64,000 bases of DNA from Oscillospiraceae bacterium (GTDB lineage Bacteria > Bacillota > Clostridia > Oscillospirales > Oscillospiraceae). The notes below the pieces were generated by a model that was not told the DNA's origin, made no database searches, and saw only the letters and a program-made list of their open reading frames with translations. Location of the stretch: contig CACYXE010000012.1 in NCBI GenBank assembly GCA_902778275.1, forward strand, positions 1-64,000, read 5' to 3'. A program made the translations under genes and the position numbers. Position 1 is the stretch's first letter. Each line of letters starts with the position of its first letter. Below are positions 52,167 through 60,486 of this stretch, piece after piece.

Positions 52167-53693
52167 TCAGGCTGCGCTCTTCTTGCCGTCGATCTTGCCG
52201 ATGACGAAGATGGCGCAGACGGTGAGCACCGCGCCGATGATCAGGGTGATCACAGCGTTCTGGATGAAGCCCGCGAAGATGTAGGTCACGAAGCTGACAC
52301 CCGCCACGGTCATGGCGTAGGGCAGCTGGGTGGACACGTGCTGCACATGGTTCATCTGCGCGCCGGCAGAGGCCATGATGGTGGTATCGGAGATGGGGGA
52401 GCAGTGGTCGCCGCAGACAGCGCCGGCCAGGCACGCGGAGATGCCGATGATAAGCAGGGGGCTGTCAGCCGGGAAGATGGCCACAACGATGGGGATCAGG
52501 ATGCCGAAGGTGCCCCAGGAGGTACCGGTGGCAAAGGCCAGCACCACAGCCACGATGAAGATGACGGCGGGCAGCATGCTGAACAGACTGGCCGCGGCGC
52601 CTTCCATCATGCCGTGCACGAAGTCGGCGGCGCCCAGCGCGGAGGTCATGGTCTTCAGGGAGGTGGCCAGAACCAGGATCAGGATGGGGGGAACCATGGC
52701 AACGAAGCCCTGGGGGATGCACTCCGCCATTTCCTTGAACTTCAGGGTGCGGCGGCAGAGGAAGTAGATGAAGGAGAAGACCAGCGCGATCAGACCGCCC
52801 CAGGGGAGAGCGATGTAGGCGTCGGTGTTGCCGAAGGCGGCGATCAGGTCGCCGGCACAGTCGGTGCCGCCCCAGGCGTCCACACCGTAGTAGCCGCCCA
52901 CGTAGAGCATACCGAAGAACACGGCCACGACCAGGACCACGACGGGCAGCACCAGGTCGATGATCCTGCCGCGGGGGTTGCCCGCCTCGGTGTCGTCGCC
53001 CGGGTTGGCGCCCAGGTCACCGTTGAGCAGGGCGTTGGCCTCGGCCAGCTTCATGGGGCCGTAGTCCACCTTCATGACGACCAAGGCGATAATGAACACC
53101 AGGGTCAGCAGGGAGTACAGGTTGTAGGGGATGGCGCGGATGAACAGCTGGATACCGGTGATGCCGGTGCCCAGATCGTCAGCCACGCTGGAGACGGCGG
53201 CCGCCCAGGAGGAGATCGGGGCGATCATGCAGATGGGGGCGGCGGTGGCGTCGATGAGGAAAGCCAACTTCGCCCGGGAGATCTTGTGCCGGTCGGTGAC
53301 GGGGCGCATGACCGAACCCACGGTCAGGCAGTTGAAATAGTCGTCGATGAAGATCAGCACGCCCAGGATGAAGGTGGCGATCTGCGCGCCTACACGGGTC
53401 TTGATATGGGTCTCGGCCCAGCGGCCGAAGGCCGCGCTGCCGCCGGACTTGTTGACCATGGCCACCAGGATGCCCAGAATGACCAGGAAGCACAGGTTGC
53501 CGGCCAGATCTGCAACGGACACGGACAGACCGTCCACAACGATCATGTCCAGAGTGCCGATCAGGTTGAAGCCTGTGGCGAAGAGAGCGCCGATCAGAAC
53601 ACCGGCGAACAGGGAGGTGTAGACCTCCTTGGTGATGAGCGCCAGCACGATGGCCAGCAGCGGGGGAACCAGAGCCCAAAAAGTACCGTACAT
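52167..53693 (-). CDS. NhaC-family transporter, probably a lysine transporter
   Basis: 508 residues with about 11-13 hydrophobic segments of the NhaC Na+/H+ antiporter superfamily: FIDDYFNCLTVGSVMRPVTD (about 115-134), IDATAAPICMIAPISSWAA (about 147-165) and AVCGDHCSPISDTTIMAS (about 422-439). These are the conserved family blocks. The leader carries a lysine riboswitch followed by a terminator. NhaC members under such control have been described as lysine transporters (LysW-like), so lysine uptake is a better prediction than general Na+/H+ exchange. GGAGGT precedes the ATG. Confidence 0.88.
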   Translation of the reverse strand: MYGTFWALVPPLLAIVLALITKEVYTSLFAGVLIGALFATGFNLIGTLDMIVVDGLSVSVADLAGNLCFLVILGILVAMVNKSGGSAAFGRWAETHIKTRVGAQIATFILGVLIFIDDYFNCLTVGSVMRPVTDRHKISRAKLAFLIDATAAPICMIAPISSWAAAVSSVADDLGTGITGIQLFIRAIPYNLYSLLTLVFIIALVVMKVDYGPMKLAEANALLNGDLGANPGDDTEAGNPRGRIIDLVLPVVVLVVAVFFGMLYVGGYYGVDAWGGTDCAGDLIAAFGNTDAYIALPWGGLIALVFSFIYFLCRRTLKFKEMAECIPQGFVAMVPPILILVLATSLKTMTSALGAADFVHGMMEGAAASLFSMLPAVIFIVAVVLAFATGTSWGTFGILIPIVVAIFPADSPLLIIGISACLAGAVCGDHCSPISDTTIMASAGAQMNHVQHVSTQLPYAMTVAGVSFVTYIFAGFIQNAVITLIIGAVLTVCAIFVIGKIDGKKSAA

Positions 53694-53711
53694 AATGGAC
53701 TACCTCCAGAT

Positions 53712-53746
53712 AAAAAGATTGTGAACAGCGCAATCACTGTCCACAA
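53712..53746 (-). terminator. Riboswitch-controlled intrinsic terminator
   Basis: On the minus strand TTGTGGACAG pairs with CTGTTCACAA (one G-T), 8-base loop, then TCTTTTT. It ends just before the GGAGGT ribosome site, so folding it stops transcription before the transporter gene. Confidence 0.75.
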
Positions 53747-53761
53747 CACAAAATAAAAGCG

Positions 53762-53930
53762 ATGCTACGACAGCTCTCCGCATTTCTGCGACAGTCCGGC
53801 GGATCTTCTCCGACGGCCCAGGCACACCCGGCCGGGAACCGGATGCCCTTCGGCGATGACCCCTTTCACTGCCGCCCGCGTTCCCGCGCGTACGGCGGCG
53901 GCTACTGATGGACACCGCGCCTCTATCATG
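53762..53930 (-). ncRNA. Lysine riboswitch (L-box)
   Basis: On the minus strand the leader shows, in order, the L-box conserved segments: GATAGAGGCGCGG, then CATCAGTAG, CAGTGAAAGGGGTCATCGCC followed by GAAG, a CTGGGCC-type stretch (TGTGCCTGGGCC), GGACTGTCGC, and GCGGAGAGCTGTCG closing the base stem (GATAG with CTGTC). It lies between a promoter at 53950 and a terminator at 53712. Lysine binding would favour the terminator and switch off the transporter. Confidence 0.85.
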
Positions 53931-53949
53931 CTCTGTTCAATTTGGGTCT

Positions 53950-53977
53950 ATTATATCCTTTACCCGGGAAAAGTCAA
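53950..53977 (-). promoter_or_regulatory. Promoter of the riboswitch-transporter unit
   Basis: On the minus strand TTGACT (53977-53972), 16-base spacer, TATAAT (53955-53950), leaving a leader of about 250 bases occupied by the lysine riboswitch. Confidence 0.75.
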
Positions 53978-54354
53978 CAGAAAAAATGACGGATTTGGAA
54001 GAATGCCGGGGTTTTACGCATTTGATACAGGAACCTCCCGGCAAACCCGCCGTTTTTTGTGCGGAATTGCTGCAATAAAAAGCGCGGACCGAACGATGCC
54101 GGTCCGCTAAACAGGGTTGTGGGATAAAGATATGAGCCGGGTTTCTCTCCCGAGAAACCAATTGGATAAGCTGTGACTATAAGATAACGCGCCGGCGGCC
54201 ATTTGTAAAGAGCGAAGGAACACTAGTTTTGTCGAAGGGCAAAATTTATTTTTGCGCCGCATGTATAGTTTTCCCCTGCCGGGCAAAAACTATGGCTGAC
54301 AATTCCTGCGCGGCCGCTTGCGGCTGTGCAAAAAACACGAGAGGAGAATCGCTT
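53978..54354. other. Gene-free stretch between the transporter promoter and DUF378
   Basis: No gene supported. It contains a GCGGACC...GGTCCGC hairpin near 54085-54110, and ATAGTTTTCCC with GGGCAAAAACTAT near 54266-54296, which could fold in the DUF378 leader. No known riboswitch class fits. Confidence 0.35.
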
Positions 54355-54564
54355 GTGATCATGGATCGTATCGCTCTGGTGCTGGCCATTATCGGCGGGC
54401 TGAACTGGGGCTGTGTCGGACTGTTTCGCTTTGACGTGGTCGCCTGGCTGTTCGGCGGGCAGACCGCCACCGTCAGCCGTGTGATCTACACGCTGGTGGG
54501 CCTCGCGGCGATCTGGTGCATCTCGCTGCTGTTTCGCAGCGACGCCGTCACCGACGAGGGATAA
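54355..54564 (+). CDS. DUF378 family small membrane protein
   Basis: 69 residues with two membrane helices. IALVLAIIGGLNWGCVGLF (about 6-24) and FDVVAWLFGG (about 26-35) are the DUF378 signature, and the second helix is about 42-58. GTG 54355 is chosen because GAGGAG lies 8 bases upstream; the ATG at 54361 is further away. The function is unknown. It is followed directly by a strong terminator. Confidence 0.85.
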   Translation: MIMDRIALVLAIIGGLNWGCVGLFRFDVVAWLFGGQTATVSRVIYTLVGLAAIWCISLLFRSDAVTDEG

Positions 54565-54567
54565 AGG

Positions 54568-54601
54568 AAAGGGAGAGAAGCTTTGGCTTCTCTCCCTTTT
54601 T
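54568..54601. terminator. Terminator between DUF378 and the PPDK-like gene
   Basis: AAAGGGAGAGAAGC pairs with GCTTCTCTCCCTTT, TTTG loop, then TTT. It may act on both strands. Confidence 0.8.
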
Positions 54602-54613
54602 GCCGGTCACGGA

Positions 54614-57184
54614 TCACAGCACGCCCAGGAAGCAGTCCTGGCTGCTCAGCTCCGAAAACAGGATGCCGCCGTCATGGCCCAGGTCATAGACCCGGATGAC
54701 ACCCTCCAGACTCTCGTCCCCGGTCAGCTCTCTGTAGCGGTCGGGGAACTGATCAAATTTGGCCTCGTCAAAAACGCAGTCCCGCTCCTCCGGGTACACG
54801 GCGGCATAGTGGATGCCCGCCTCCACCAGGTCCTGGAAGAAGTGGCTGCCGTAGGACAGTTCCGGCCGCAGCCCGTGGGAGGCGTAGGCCAGTTCGCACA
54901 TGCACACATAGTAGTTGATCTCCGCGAAGCTGACGGGCACGCCCAGACTGGGCGTGGTGGTGCCCCAGCGGCCGGGCCCCAGCAGGATGGCGCCCTGATC
55001 CCGCAGCAGCCGGTTGAGCTCGCCCACCTTGCGGGCCACGGTGTACTTGCGCTGCTCCGGCAGATCCAGATAGGGCTCCACCTTCACGAACACCACATAG
55101 CGCACCGGCACGGCGGCGTTGCCGCCCATGAAGTTGCCGTGGATGCGGAAGAGGAAATCCCGCACCTTGGGCATGACCCCCGCCTGGCCCAGACCCTGGG
55201 TCTGGATGGTGCGGCACTGGAGGAGGTTTACCCGGTAATCTCCGTCGGGGCTGAAGTTGCAGGCGTATTCCACGTCCACCGGATACTTATATTTCTCTGC
55301 CACGGTGGCCATGATGTCGGTCATCACCTTGGCGAAATCCGTCCTGCGCAGGAGCTTGGAAAAGCTGAGGATATCCGGAACCGGTTCCCGGATGCCCAGC
55401 TCCCGGAAATAGGCGGCGGTGTAGCTGTCCGGCTCCATGAAGAGTCCCGCGTCGGTGTGCAGATCCCTCTTGGACAGGGACACCGCCGGGACGGTTTCAA
55501 AGCGGTTGGTCTTCAGGTTGATCACGTCCACGTTGTGCTGAGAGTACTTGTACTCGTCTCCGTGGGCCACCATAGGCGGCGCCGTGGGGGCGTTGAGCTG
55601 GATGAAGCGGGCGTAGTCGTCCGCCTCCCGGTCCACGGCCCGGGTGCCCATGCCGAAGACCAGACGCAGCATACCCTTATTGTCCGCCCCGGCATCGGGG
55701 CCGTTCACATAGAGATTCCGGGAGTGGCCCACGCCGGCCACATGGGGGTAGTAGTAATCCCCGTGACAGTCGCCGCTGACGCGCATCACCAGCAGGGCCA
55801 TCTGCTCGTCCCGGTCCAGCAGGTGCCGGTCGGCCCGGTAGCGGATGGCCTCGGGACTTTCGGTGCTGGCGTAGACCCTGCGCACCGCGTCCTCAAAGGC
55901 CTGGTAGCGCTCCTCCAGAGAGCCCTGGTTGGGGCAGAACACGCTCTCGTATTTTCCGGCGAAGGCGTTGCCGATGCCGTCCTCCAGCAGGGAACTGGAG
56001 CGGACGATGATGGGAGACTGGCCGAAGTATTCCAGCATGGAGATGAACTGATCCTTGATGCTGGGCATGAAGCTGCCGCTGAGCAGGCGCTCGCGCAGCT
56101 CCGGTGCCAGGCGGATATAGTCCTCCGGCTCGATCATCTTGGTGCGCAGCTCCCAGATGTTGCTCTGCACCGCGTAGGTGTAGAACACGTCCGCACCGAT
56201 AAAGTAGGAGTCGTGGGGCTCGATGCGCCGGGCGTACAGCTCCGGGTCCGTGTCCCGGATGATGTTGCGGGCCAGCAGCATACCCACGGCCTTGCCGCCG
56301 ATGCAGCCGGTGCCGATCTCCCGCTTTTTGATCTCCATCAGGTCCTGCACGGAGAAGTACCGGCGGCACAGCTCCAGACGTTCCGGCTCGTTGCCCAGCA
56401 GGCAGCGCATGATGTTCTCCTTCAGCGCCGCGCCGTCCGGATCCGTGGGCTCCTCGTGCCCGGCCTGGACCGAGTCGAACATGCTGTCCCAGCAGTCCCG
56501 GCGCTCGCCGGTCTGGGTGAAAATGTCGAAGATGGAGTAGGTGTCCGAGCTGGAGGTGATGATGCGCCAGCTGCCGCCGGTGATCTTCAGGGGGAAGTAC
56601 ATGGTCTCGGTATGGCGGCCCTGGGCCTTTACCGGGTGGATGTAGGTGCTGCCGCCCAGGGTGCGGATGTTCAGCAGCACGGAGGTGGCCCGCCGGATGC
56701 GGGAGATGGTCTCGTAAATGTGCCGCTCGTATTTCAGCGCCACATAGCAGATGGCCCGGCGCTCCTGGATGAAGTCCGCCGTCAGACAGAAGAAGTTGCA
56801 GACCATCAGGTCGGAAAACCAGTACTTCTGCAGCTCGGACAGGCAGTCGAACAGAAAGAAGGTGTCCTCCGGCTCGCCGCTGATGATCCGATGGACCTGC
56901 ACGGCAAAGGTCTCAAAGCCCACGGAGGGATCCAGGGTGACCATCTTGATGTTCACGCCGCGCTTTTCCAGGGTCTCCGTGGGGATCAGCTCTTCATGGT
57001 CGCCGAAGCGCAGATAGACCATGCGCCGCCCGGTGAGGGCCTCATCCACCACGAACTGGGTAGCCACGTATACATAGTCGCCGATGTTCTCGATCTGCCA
57101 GGTGACGGTGTCGCCCCGGCGCAAATCGTCCAGGGTCTTGTCCAGACCCTCAATGCCGGTGCTGATGCGGATCTCGTCTCCCAT
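54614..57184 (-). CDS. KaiC-like plus PEP/pyruvate-binding (PPDK N-terminal) fusion protein
   Basis: 856 residues. Residues about 5-240 resemble a RecA/KaiC-like domain (ISTGIEGLDKTLDDLRRGDT; VYLRFGDHEELIP; TFFLFDCLSEL). The expected Walker A GxxGxGKT is not visible, so ATP hydrolysis there is doubtful. Residues about 290-620 carry the ATP-grasp PPDK_N/PEP-synthase domain (GTGCIGGKAVGMLLARN; SPIIVRSSSLLEDGIGNAFA; GKYESVFCPNQG). The phosphohistidine and PEP/pyruvate domains of PPDK are absent. A further conserved C-terminal region (LLGPGRWGTTTPSLGVPVSF) follows. Likely a phosphotransferase or kinase-like regulator. Its target is unknown. Confidence 0.75.
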   Translation of the reverse strand: MGDEIRISTGIEGLDKTLDDLRRGDTVTWQIENIGDYVYVATQFVVDEALTGRRMVYLRFGDHEELIPTETLEKRGVNIKMVTLDPSVGFETFAVQVHRIISGEPEDTFFLFDCLSELQKYWFSDLMVCNFFCLTADFIQERRAICYVALKYERHIYETISRIRRATSVLLNIRTLGGSTYIHPVKAQGRHTETMYFPLKITGGSWRIITSSSDTYSIFDIFTQTGERRDCWDSMFDSVQAGHEEPTDPDGAALKENIMRCLLGNEPERLELCRRYFSVQDLMEIKKREIGTGCIGGKAVGMLLARNIIRDTDPELYARRIEPHDSYFIGADVFYTYAVQSNIWELRTKMIEPEDYIRLAPELRERLLSGSFMPSIKDQFISMLEYFGQSPIIVRSSSLLEDGIGNAFAGKYESVFCPNQGSLEERYQAFEDAVRRVYASTESPEAIRYRADRHLLDRDEQMALLVMRVSGDCHGDYYYPHVAGVGHSRNLYVNGPDAGADNKGMLRLVFGMGTRAVDREADDYARFIQLNAPTAPPMVAHGDEYKYSQHNVDVINLKTNRFETVPAVSLSKRDLHTDAGLFMEPDSYTAAYFRELGIREPVPDILSFSKLLRRTDFAKVMTDIMATVAEKYKYPVDVEYACNFSPDGDYRVNLLQCRTIQTQGLGQAGVMPKVRDFLFRIHGNFMGGNAAVPVRYVVFVKVEPYLDLPEQRKYTVARKVGELNRLLRDQGAILLGPGRWGTTTPSLGVPVSFAEINYYVCMCELAYASHGLRPELSYGSHFFQDLVEAGIHYAAVYPEERDCVFDEAKFDQFPDRYRELTGDESLEGVIRVYDLGHDGGILFSELSSQDCFLGVL

Positions 57185-58541
57185 AGGAACGCCTCCTTTT
57201 TAATTGATGATCAGATAGGCAAAAAACGCCAGCTGCAGCAGGCTCAGCAGGGGCAAGCCCAGCCGGAAGCTCCGGTGCTTCGTCTTGTGGCGAAGCAGCA
57301 GCATCCCCAGCCAGCCGCCCAGGGCGCCGCCCAGTGCGGCCATGAGGAAGAGCCGCGCCTCCGGCGTCCGGCGGAGCTTGCGCCGGGCCCGGTGCTTGTC
57401 CCCGGCCATGGCGGCAAAGAGCACCGCACTCATCAGCAGCAGCCAGGCGGCCAGCAGCAGGGCGGGCGGTCGTGCCCTCGTGCTTGACAAGATACCCCCG
57501 GGAGGTCTCCTCCACCACCTTGACCCGATCGCCCGCTTTCAAAGGCAGGACGTAGTCTGTGGAATCGTTGCAGTCGGTGAATTCACTGTCGGAGAACAGG
57601 TACCTGGTCAGGATATCCATCTCATAGCCGGTGCGCACGTGGCGGCAGCGGGAGAACTCCTCGCCCCGGCGCAGCACCTGGACCCGGCTGTCGCCCCAGC
57701 GGATGTAATAGGAGCGGGGGCCGGCATGCTGCTCCTGGAGGACTGTGCGCACCGGGAAGGGGTCGTAGGCCACGAACTGGAACTGCTCGCTGTTCTTGTC
57801 GGGGATGATCAGGCAGTTGAGCTGCCCGTCGTCCTTGAGCACGCAGCCACCGTCGATGCTGATGAGCTTGCGCCCCCGGTCGATGATGGGATTGGCGCAG
57901 ACCTTGCCCTGCCCGTAAAGCACCACCGGGTAGTGGCCCACGATCAGCCAGCGGTCAAAGCGCCAGCCCAGGTCCCGGAACCGATCCCAGCGGTACAGCT
58001 CTACGTCCTTATGCTGCCGCAGGGGGATATCCGGGCGCATGCCCGCGTGGGCGAAGACAAAGTTTTCCGTTTCTATGGCATGGGGCAGATCGGCCAAAAA
58101 GGCCCACTCCTCCGGGTAGGCCCGGAAGAGCTCCTGCTTGACGTCGGTGAAGCTCTCCAGCTCGAAGGGGTCGATCCCGGCTCCATTGCACATATCCCAG
58201 ATCAGGCCGCATTTGCGCCAGAGTACGTAGCGCAGCACGAACTCGTCCCGGCTCTCGTCCCAGTCGGGTCGGAACAGGTTGGACCAGTTGTCGCAGTTGC
58301 CGCAGACCGCGTGAGTGTTGCCCTGCCTGCACAGCTCCATGACGATGTGCAGCATCCGCAGGCTCTCTTTGCCCTTTTCCAGAAAGTCCCCGTCGATGAT
58401 CAGCTCGTCCCTGGGGGAGAAGCCCGCCATGCGCAGCACGCCCTCAAAGTAGGGGACGTTGCCGTGAATGTCAGACACCACCAGGATCCGCCGCCCCGGC
58501 TCCAGGCGCAGGGCCCGGATCTTCGCAGGATGATCAGCCAC
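57150..58541 (-). CDS. Metallophosphatase-family protein with out-of-frame C-terminus
   Basis: Residues 1 to about 355 are a genuine calcineurin-like phosphoesterase: ILVVSDIHGNVPYFEG (about 19-34), IIDGDFLEKGKES, VCGNCDNWSN, FAHAGMR and LIVGHYPVVLYG. A region with a small SH3-like end follows (AGDRVKVVEETSRGYLVKHEG). From about 57480 to the stop at 57150 the frame is Ala/Pro/Arg-rich and runs out of register over the DUF1294 gene and into the start of the PPDK-like gene. The last about 110 residues are therefore unlikely to be native. A small deletion that removed the stop is the simplest explanation. The GTG start at 58541 has GGAGGGA upstream. Confidence 0.75.
   Translation of the reverse strand: MADHPAKIRALRLEPGRRILVVSDIHGNVPYFEGVLRMAGFSPRDELIIDGDFLEKGKESLRMLHIVMELCRQGNTHAVCGNCDNWSNLFRPDWDESRDEFVLRYVLWRKCGLIWDMCNGAGIDPFELESFTDVKQELFRAYPEEWAFLADLPHAIETENFVFAHAGMRPDIPLRQHKDVELYRWDRFRDLGWRFDRWLIVGHYPVVLYGQGKVCANPIIDRGRKLISIDGGCVLKDDGQLNCLIIPDKNSEQFQFVAYDPFPVRTVLQEQHAGPRSYYIRWGDSRVQVLRRGEEFSRCRHVRTGYEMDILTRYLFSDSEFTDCNDSTDYVLPLKAGDRVKVVEETSRGYLVKHEGTTARPAAGRLAAADECGALCRHGRGQAPGPAQAPPDAGGAALPHGRTGRRPGRLAGDAAASPQDEAPELPAGLAPAEPAAAGVFCLSDHQLKRRRSYGRRDPHQHRH
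57200..57490 (-). CDS. DUF1294 family membrane protein, start unclear
   Basis: About 96 residues if begun at TTG 57490. DUF1294 features are AMAGDKHRARRKLRRTPE (about 27-44), LGGALGGWLGMLLLRHKTKH (about 53-72) and a last membrane helix LLSLLQLAFFAYLII. No good start codon or ribosome site lies near the expected N-terminus, and the 5' end is embedded in the metallophosphatase frame. A deletion joining the two genes would explain both anomalies. The function of DUF1294 is unknown. Confidence 0.6.
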   Translation of the reverse strand: MSSTRARPPALLLAAWLLLMSAVLFAAMAGDKHRARRKLRRTPEARLFLMAALGGALGGWLGMLLLRHKTKHRSFRLGLPLLSLLQLAFFAYLIIN

Positions 58542-59658
58542 GGCCCGGTCCCTCCAGAGATTTTTCCATCAGCAGGAGCTTTCCCAGGCTGCCGTTTTCA
58601 TAGCTCAGCTGCCGGAAGCCCTCCTTCCGATAGAAGGCCAGAGCGGAAGCGTTCTCCTCCGCCGCATGCAGGCGCAGAGATCTGCGGCCCAGGCGCCGGA
58701 AGTGGAAGATGGCCCGGGCAAGGGCCTGGGGGCCGTAGCCCTGATAGCGGTATTCCGGGCACAGGTACAGCAGGCTTACCCAGCCGTAGCCGGCATGGCC
58801 GCCCCGCAGGGTGTCCAGATCCACCAGGCCCACCGGCGCTTCCCCCAGGTAGAGGCGAAGCACCGCCTGGCTGTCTGCCTCCAGATGCCGCTTGGCGGCC
58901 TCAAAGTAGCTGTTCGGCGCAAAGCCCGTCAGATCGCCGTGGGCGCTGCGCCAGGCGTCGGCATAGCAGTCTATGTAATAGTCCCGATCCTTCCCCGGGT
59001 CCAGAGGCTCGTCCCGCAGGTCCCCATGCTTGTTCCAGACAGATTCGCCCAGGGCGTCCAGGTGGGCGTGGTCGTCTATGGATTCCAGCGTGAAGCGGCC
59101 GTCCTCCCAGCGCAGGCGGGTGATGGAGCCGTTGCGCACGATGGGCAGTTCGGGATCCCGCAGGGGGATGCCGGTGATCCGGGACAGGAGGCAGCGGATG
59201 GTGACTCCGTGGCTGACCACGGCCACGGTCTGGCCCGGGTGGCTCCGGGCAATGTCCTCCAGAGCGGCCAGGGCCCGCCGCCCCACCTGGGCGTAGGTCT
59301 CGCCGCCTTCAATGGAAAATTTGTCCTGGTCGTGCATGAAGGCGTAGGCCAGCTCCGGCTCGTCATGGATCACGTTCCCGAAAAACAAGGTCTCCCAGCG
59401 GCCCACATGGATCTCCCGCAGCTGGTCCGTGGTGCGCAGGGGTAGATCGTGATAGCGGGTCACGGCGGAAGCGGTCATCCGTGTGCGGTACAGGTCGCTG
59501 GCGTAGACCGCGTCAATCTTCTCACCGCGCAGCCGCTTAGCCAAGGCGTCGATCTGCTGCAGACCCAGGTCCGTCACGTTTCCGTCCCAGTGGCCCTGCA
59601 TCATCCGATACCGATTGCCCTCGGCCTGTACGTGCCGAATGAGATAAATTTCCGTCAT
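58534..59658 (-). CDS. Histidine phosphatase - GNAT acetyltransferase fusion
   Basis: About 374 residues in two domains. Residues 1-205 are a phosphoglycerate-mutase-like phosphatase: YLIRHVQAEGN (about 4-14; catalytic RH), SDLYRTRMTA, and VVSHGVTIR with the second His. Residues about 215-374 are a GNAT N-acetyltransferase: YLCPEYRYQGYGPQALARA (acetyl-CoA loop) and NASALAFYRKEGF. ATG 59658 has GGAGGCGGA upstream. The stop overlaps the start of the metallophosphatase by 8 bases, so the two phosphatases are coupled. The fusion suggests paired modification and dephosphorylation of one substrate. Confidence 0.82.
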   Translation of the reverse strand: MTEIYLIRHVQAEGNRYRMMQGHWDGNVTDLGLQQIDALAKRLRGEKIDAVYASDLYRTRMTASAVTRYHDLPLRTTDQLREIHVGRWETLFFGNVIHDEPELAYAFMHDQDKFSIEGGETYAQVGRRALAALEDIARSHPGQTVAVVSHGVTIRCLLSRITGIPLRDPELPIVRNGSITRLRWEDGRFTLESIDDHAHLDALGESVWNKHGDLRDEPLDPGKDRDYYIDCYADAWRSAHGDLTGFAPNSYFEAAKRHLEADSQAVLRLYLGEAPVGLVDLDTLRGGHAGYGWVSLLYLCPEYRYQGYGPQALARAIFHFRRLGRRSLRLHAAEENASALAFYRKEGFRQLSYENGSLGKLLLMEKSLEGPGRG

Positions 59659-59675
59659 AAGTCCGCCTCCGAATC

Positions 59676-59704
59676 TTGACCATACGCCGCGAATACAGTA
59701 TAAT
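59676..59704 (+). promoter_or_regulatory. Promoter of the PurN-like gene
   Basis: TTGACC, 17-base spacer, TATAAT (59699-59704), about 100 bases before the ATG at 59813. Confidence 0.65.
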
Positions 59705-59812
59705 ATATAAGCAAAAATGTATCTTGCGCAAAATGTTGAGATCGGATTCATTATATCCTCAAATGCGGCAAGTTACAAGTCTTTCGTGGCAGGCGGAAGC
59801 GGGAGGAACGCG

Positions 59813-60427
59813 ATGATCCGTGCGGCGGCGCTGGCCTCGGGCGATGGGGCTTTGCTCCAGGCGATTCTGGATTCCATGTATTTCAATGAGATACCCGACT
59901 TCGAGCTGGTGGCGGTGATCTGCCCCCAGCGGGATTGTTATGCCATGAAGCGCGCCCTCAACGCCGGGGTCCCCGCCTATGTGGTGGACCCGGAGCTGTT
60001 TCCCACCATGACCAGCCACAGCATGGCGGTGGCCAACAAGCTCAAGGACATGGACATCGACCTGGTGATCCTGGCGGGCTATGACCTGACCCTGGGCGTG
60101 ATCCCTTACCAGTTCCGCAACCGCATCATCGGCACCTATCCCGCCCTGTACCCCGCCTTTGAGGACATGGAGGGGGACCTGTGCCGGGCCGTGCTGGAGC
60201 GGGGCATCAAGGTCACCGGCGCCACGGCCTACTTTGCCGATGGGGACGGCCGCGTGGGCGGCATCATCTCCCAGAAGGCCCTGGAGGTCCTGCCGGAGGA
60301 CGATCCGGAGAGCCTGCGCCAGCGGGTACTGGAGGAGTGCGAGTGGAAGCTGCTCAGCGAAGCGGTGGCCCTCTACTGCGGCGGCAAGCTGACGGTCCAC
60401 GGCAGCCGGGTCCTGGTCCGGGCCTAA
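59813..60427 (+). CDS. PurN-like formyltransferase-fold protein lacking catalytic residues
   Basis: 204 residues with the GAR transformylase (PurN) fold: AALASGDGALLQAILD at the N-terminus (phosphate-loop region), LKDMDIDLVILAGY, and GTYPALYPAF where PurN has N-x-HPALLPAF. The Asn and His of the catalytic Asn-His-Asp triad are replaced by Gly and Tyr, and the following ATAYFADGD segment also has Tyr for the usual His. Activity as a formyltransferase is therefore unlikely. GGAGG lies upstream of the ATG. It stands alone with its own promoter and terminator, not in a purine operon. Confidence 0.75.
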   Translation: MIRAAALASGDGALLQAILDSMYFNEIPDFELVAVICPQRDCYAMKRALNAGVPAYVVDPELFPTMTSHSMAVANKLKDMDIDLVILAGYDLTLGVIPYQFRNRIIGTYPALYPAFEDMEGDLCRAVLERGIKVTGATAYFADGDGRVGGIISQKALEVLPEDDPESLRQRVLEECEWKLLSEAVALYCGGKLTVHGSRVLVRA

Positions 60428-60450
60428 GACAAGAGATAGGAAAAAACATG

Positions 60451-60479
60451 GGCGTGCCCGAGCGGGCACGCCTTTTTTC
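60451..60479 (+). terminator. Terminator of the PurN-like gene
   Basis: A 9-10-bp stem (GGCGTGCCC with GGGCACGCC) with a short loop, followed by TTTTTTCT. Confidence 0.85.
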
Positions 60480-60486
60480 TGCGTTA

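Noticed and set aside
54674-57487. Long plus-strand frame opposite the KaiC/PPDK-like gene
   Set aside because: Antisense shadow with composition typical of reverse-frame translation.
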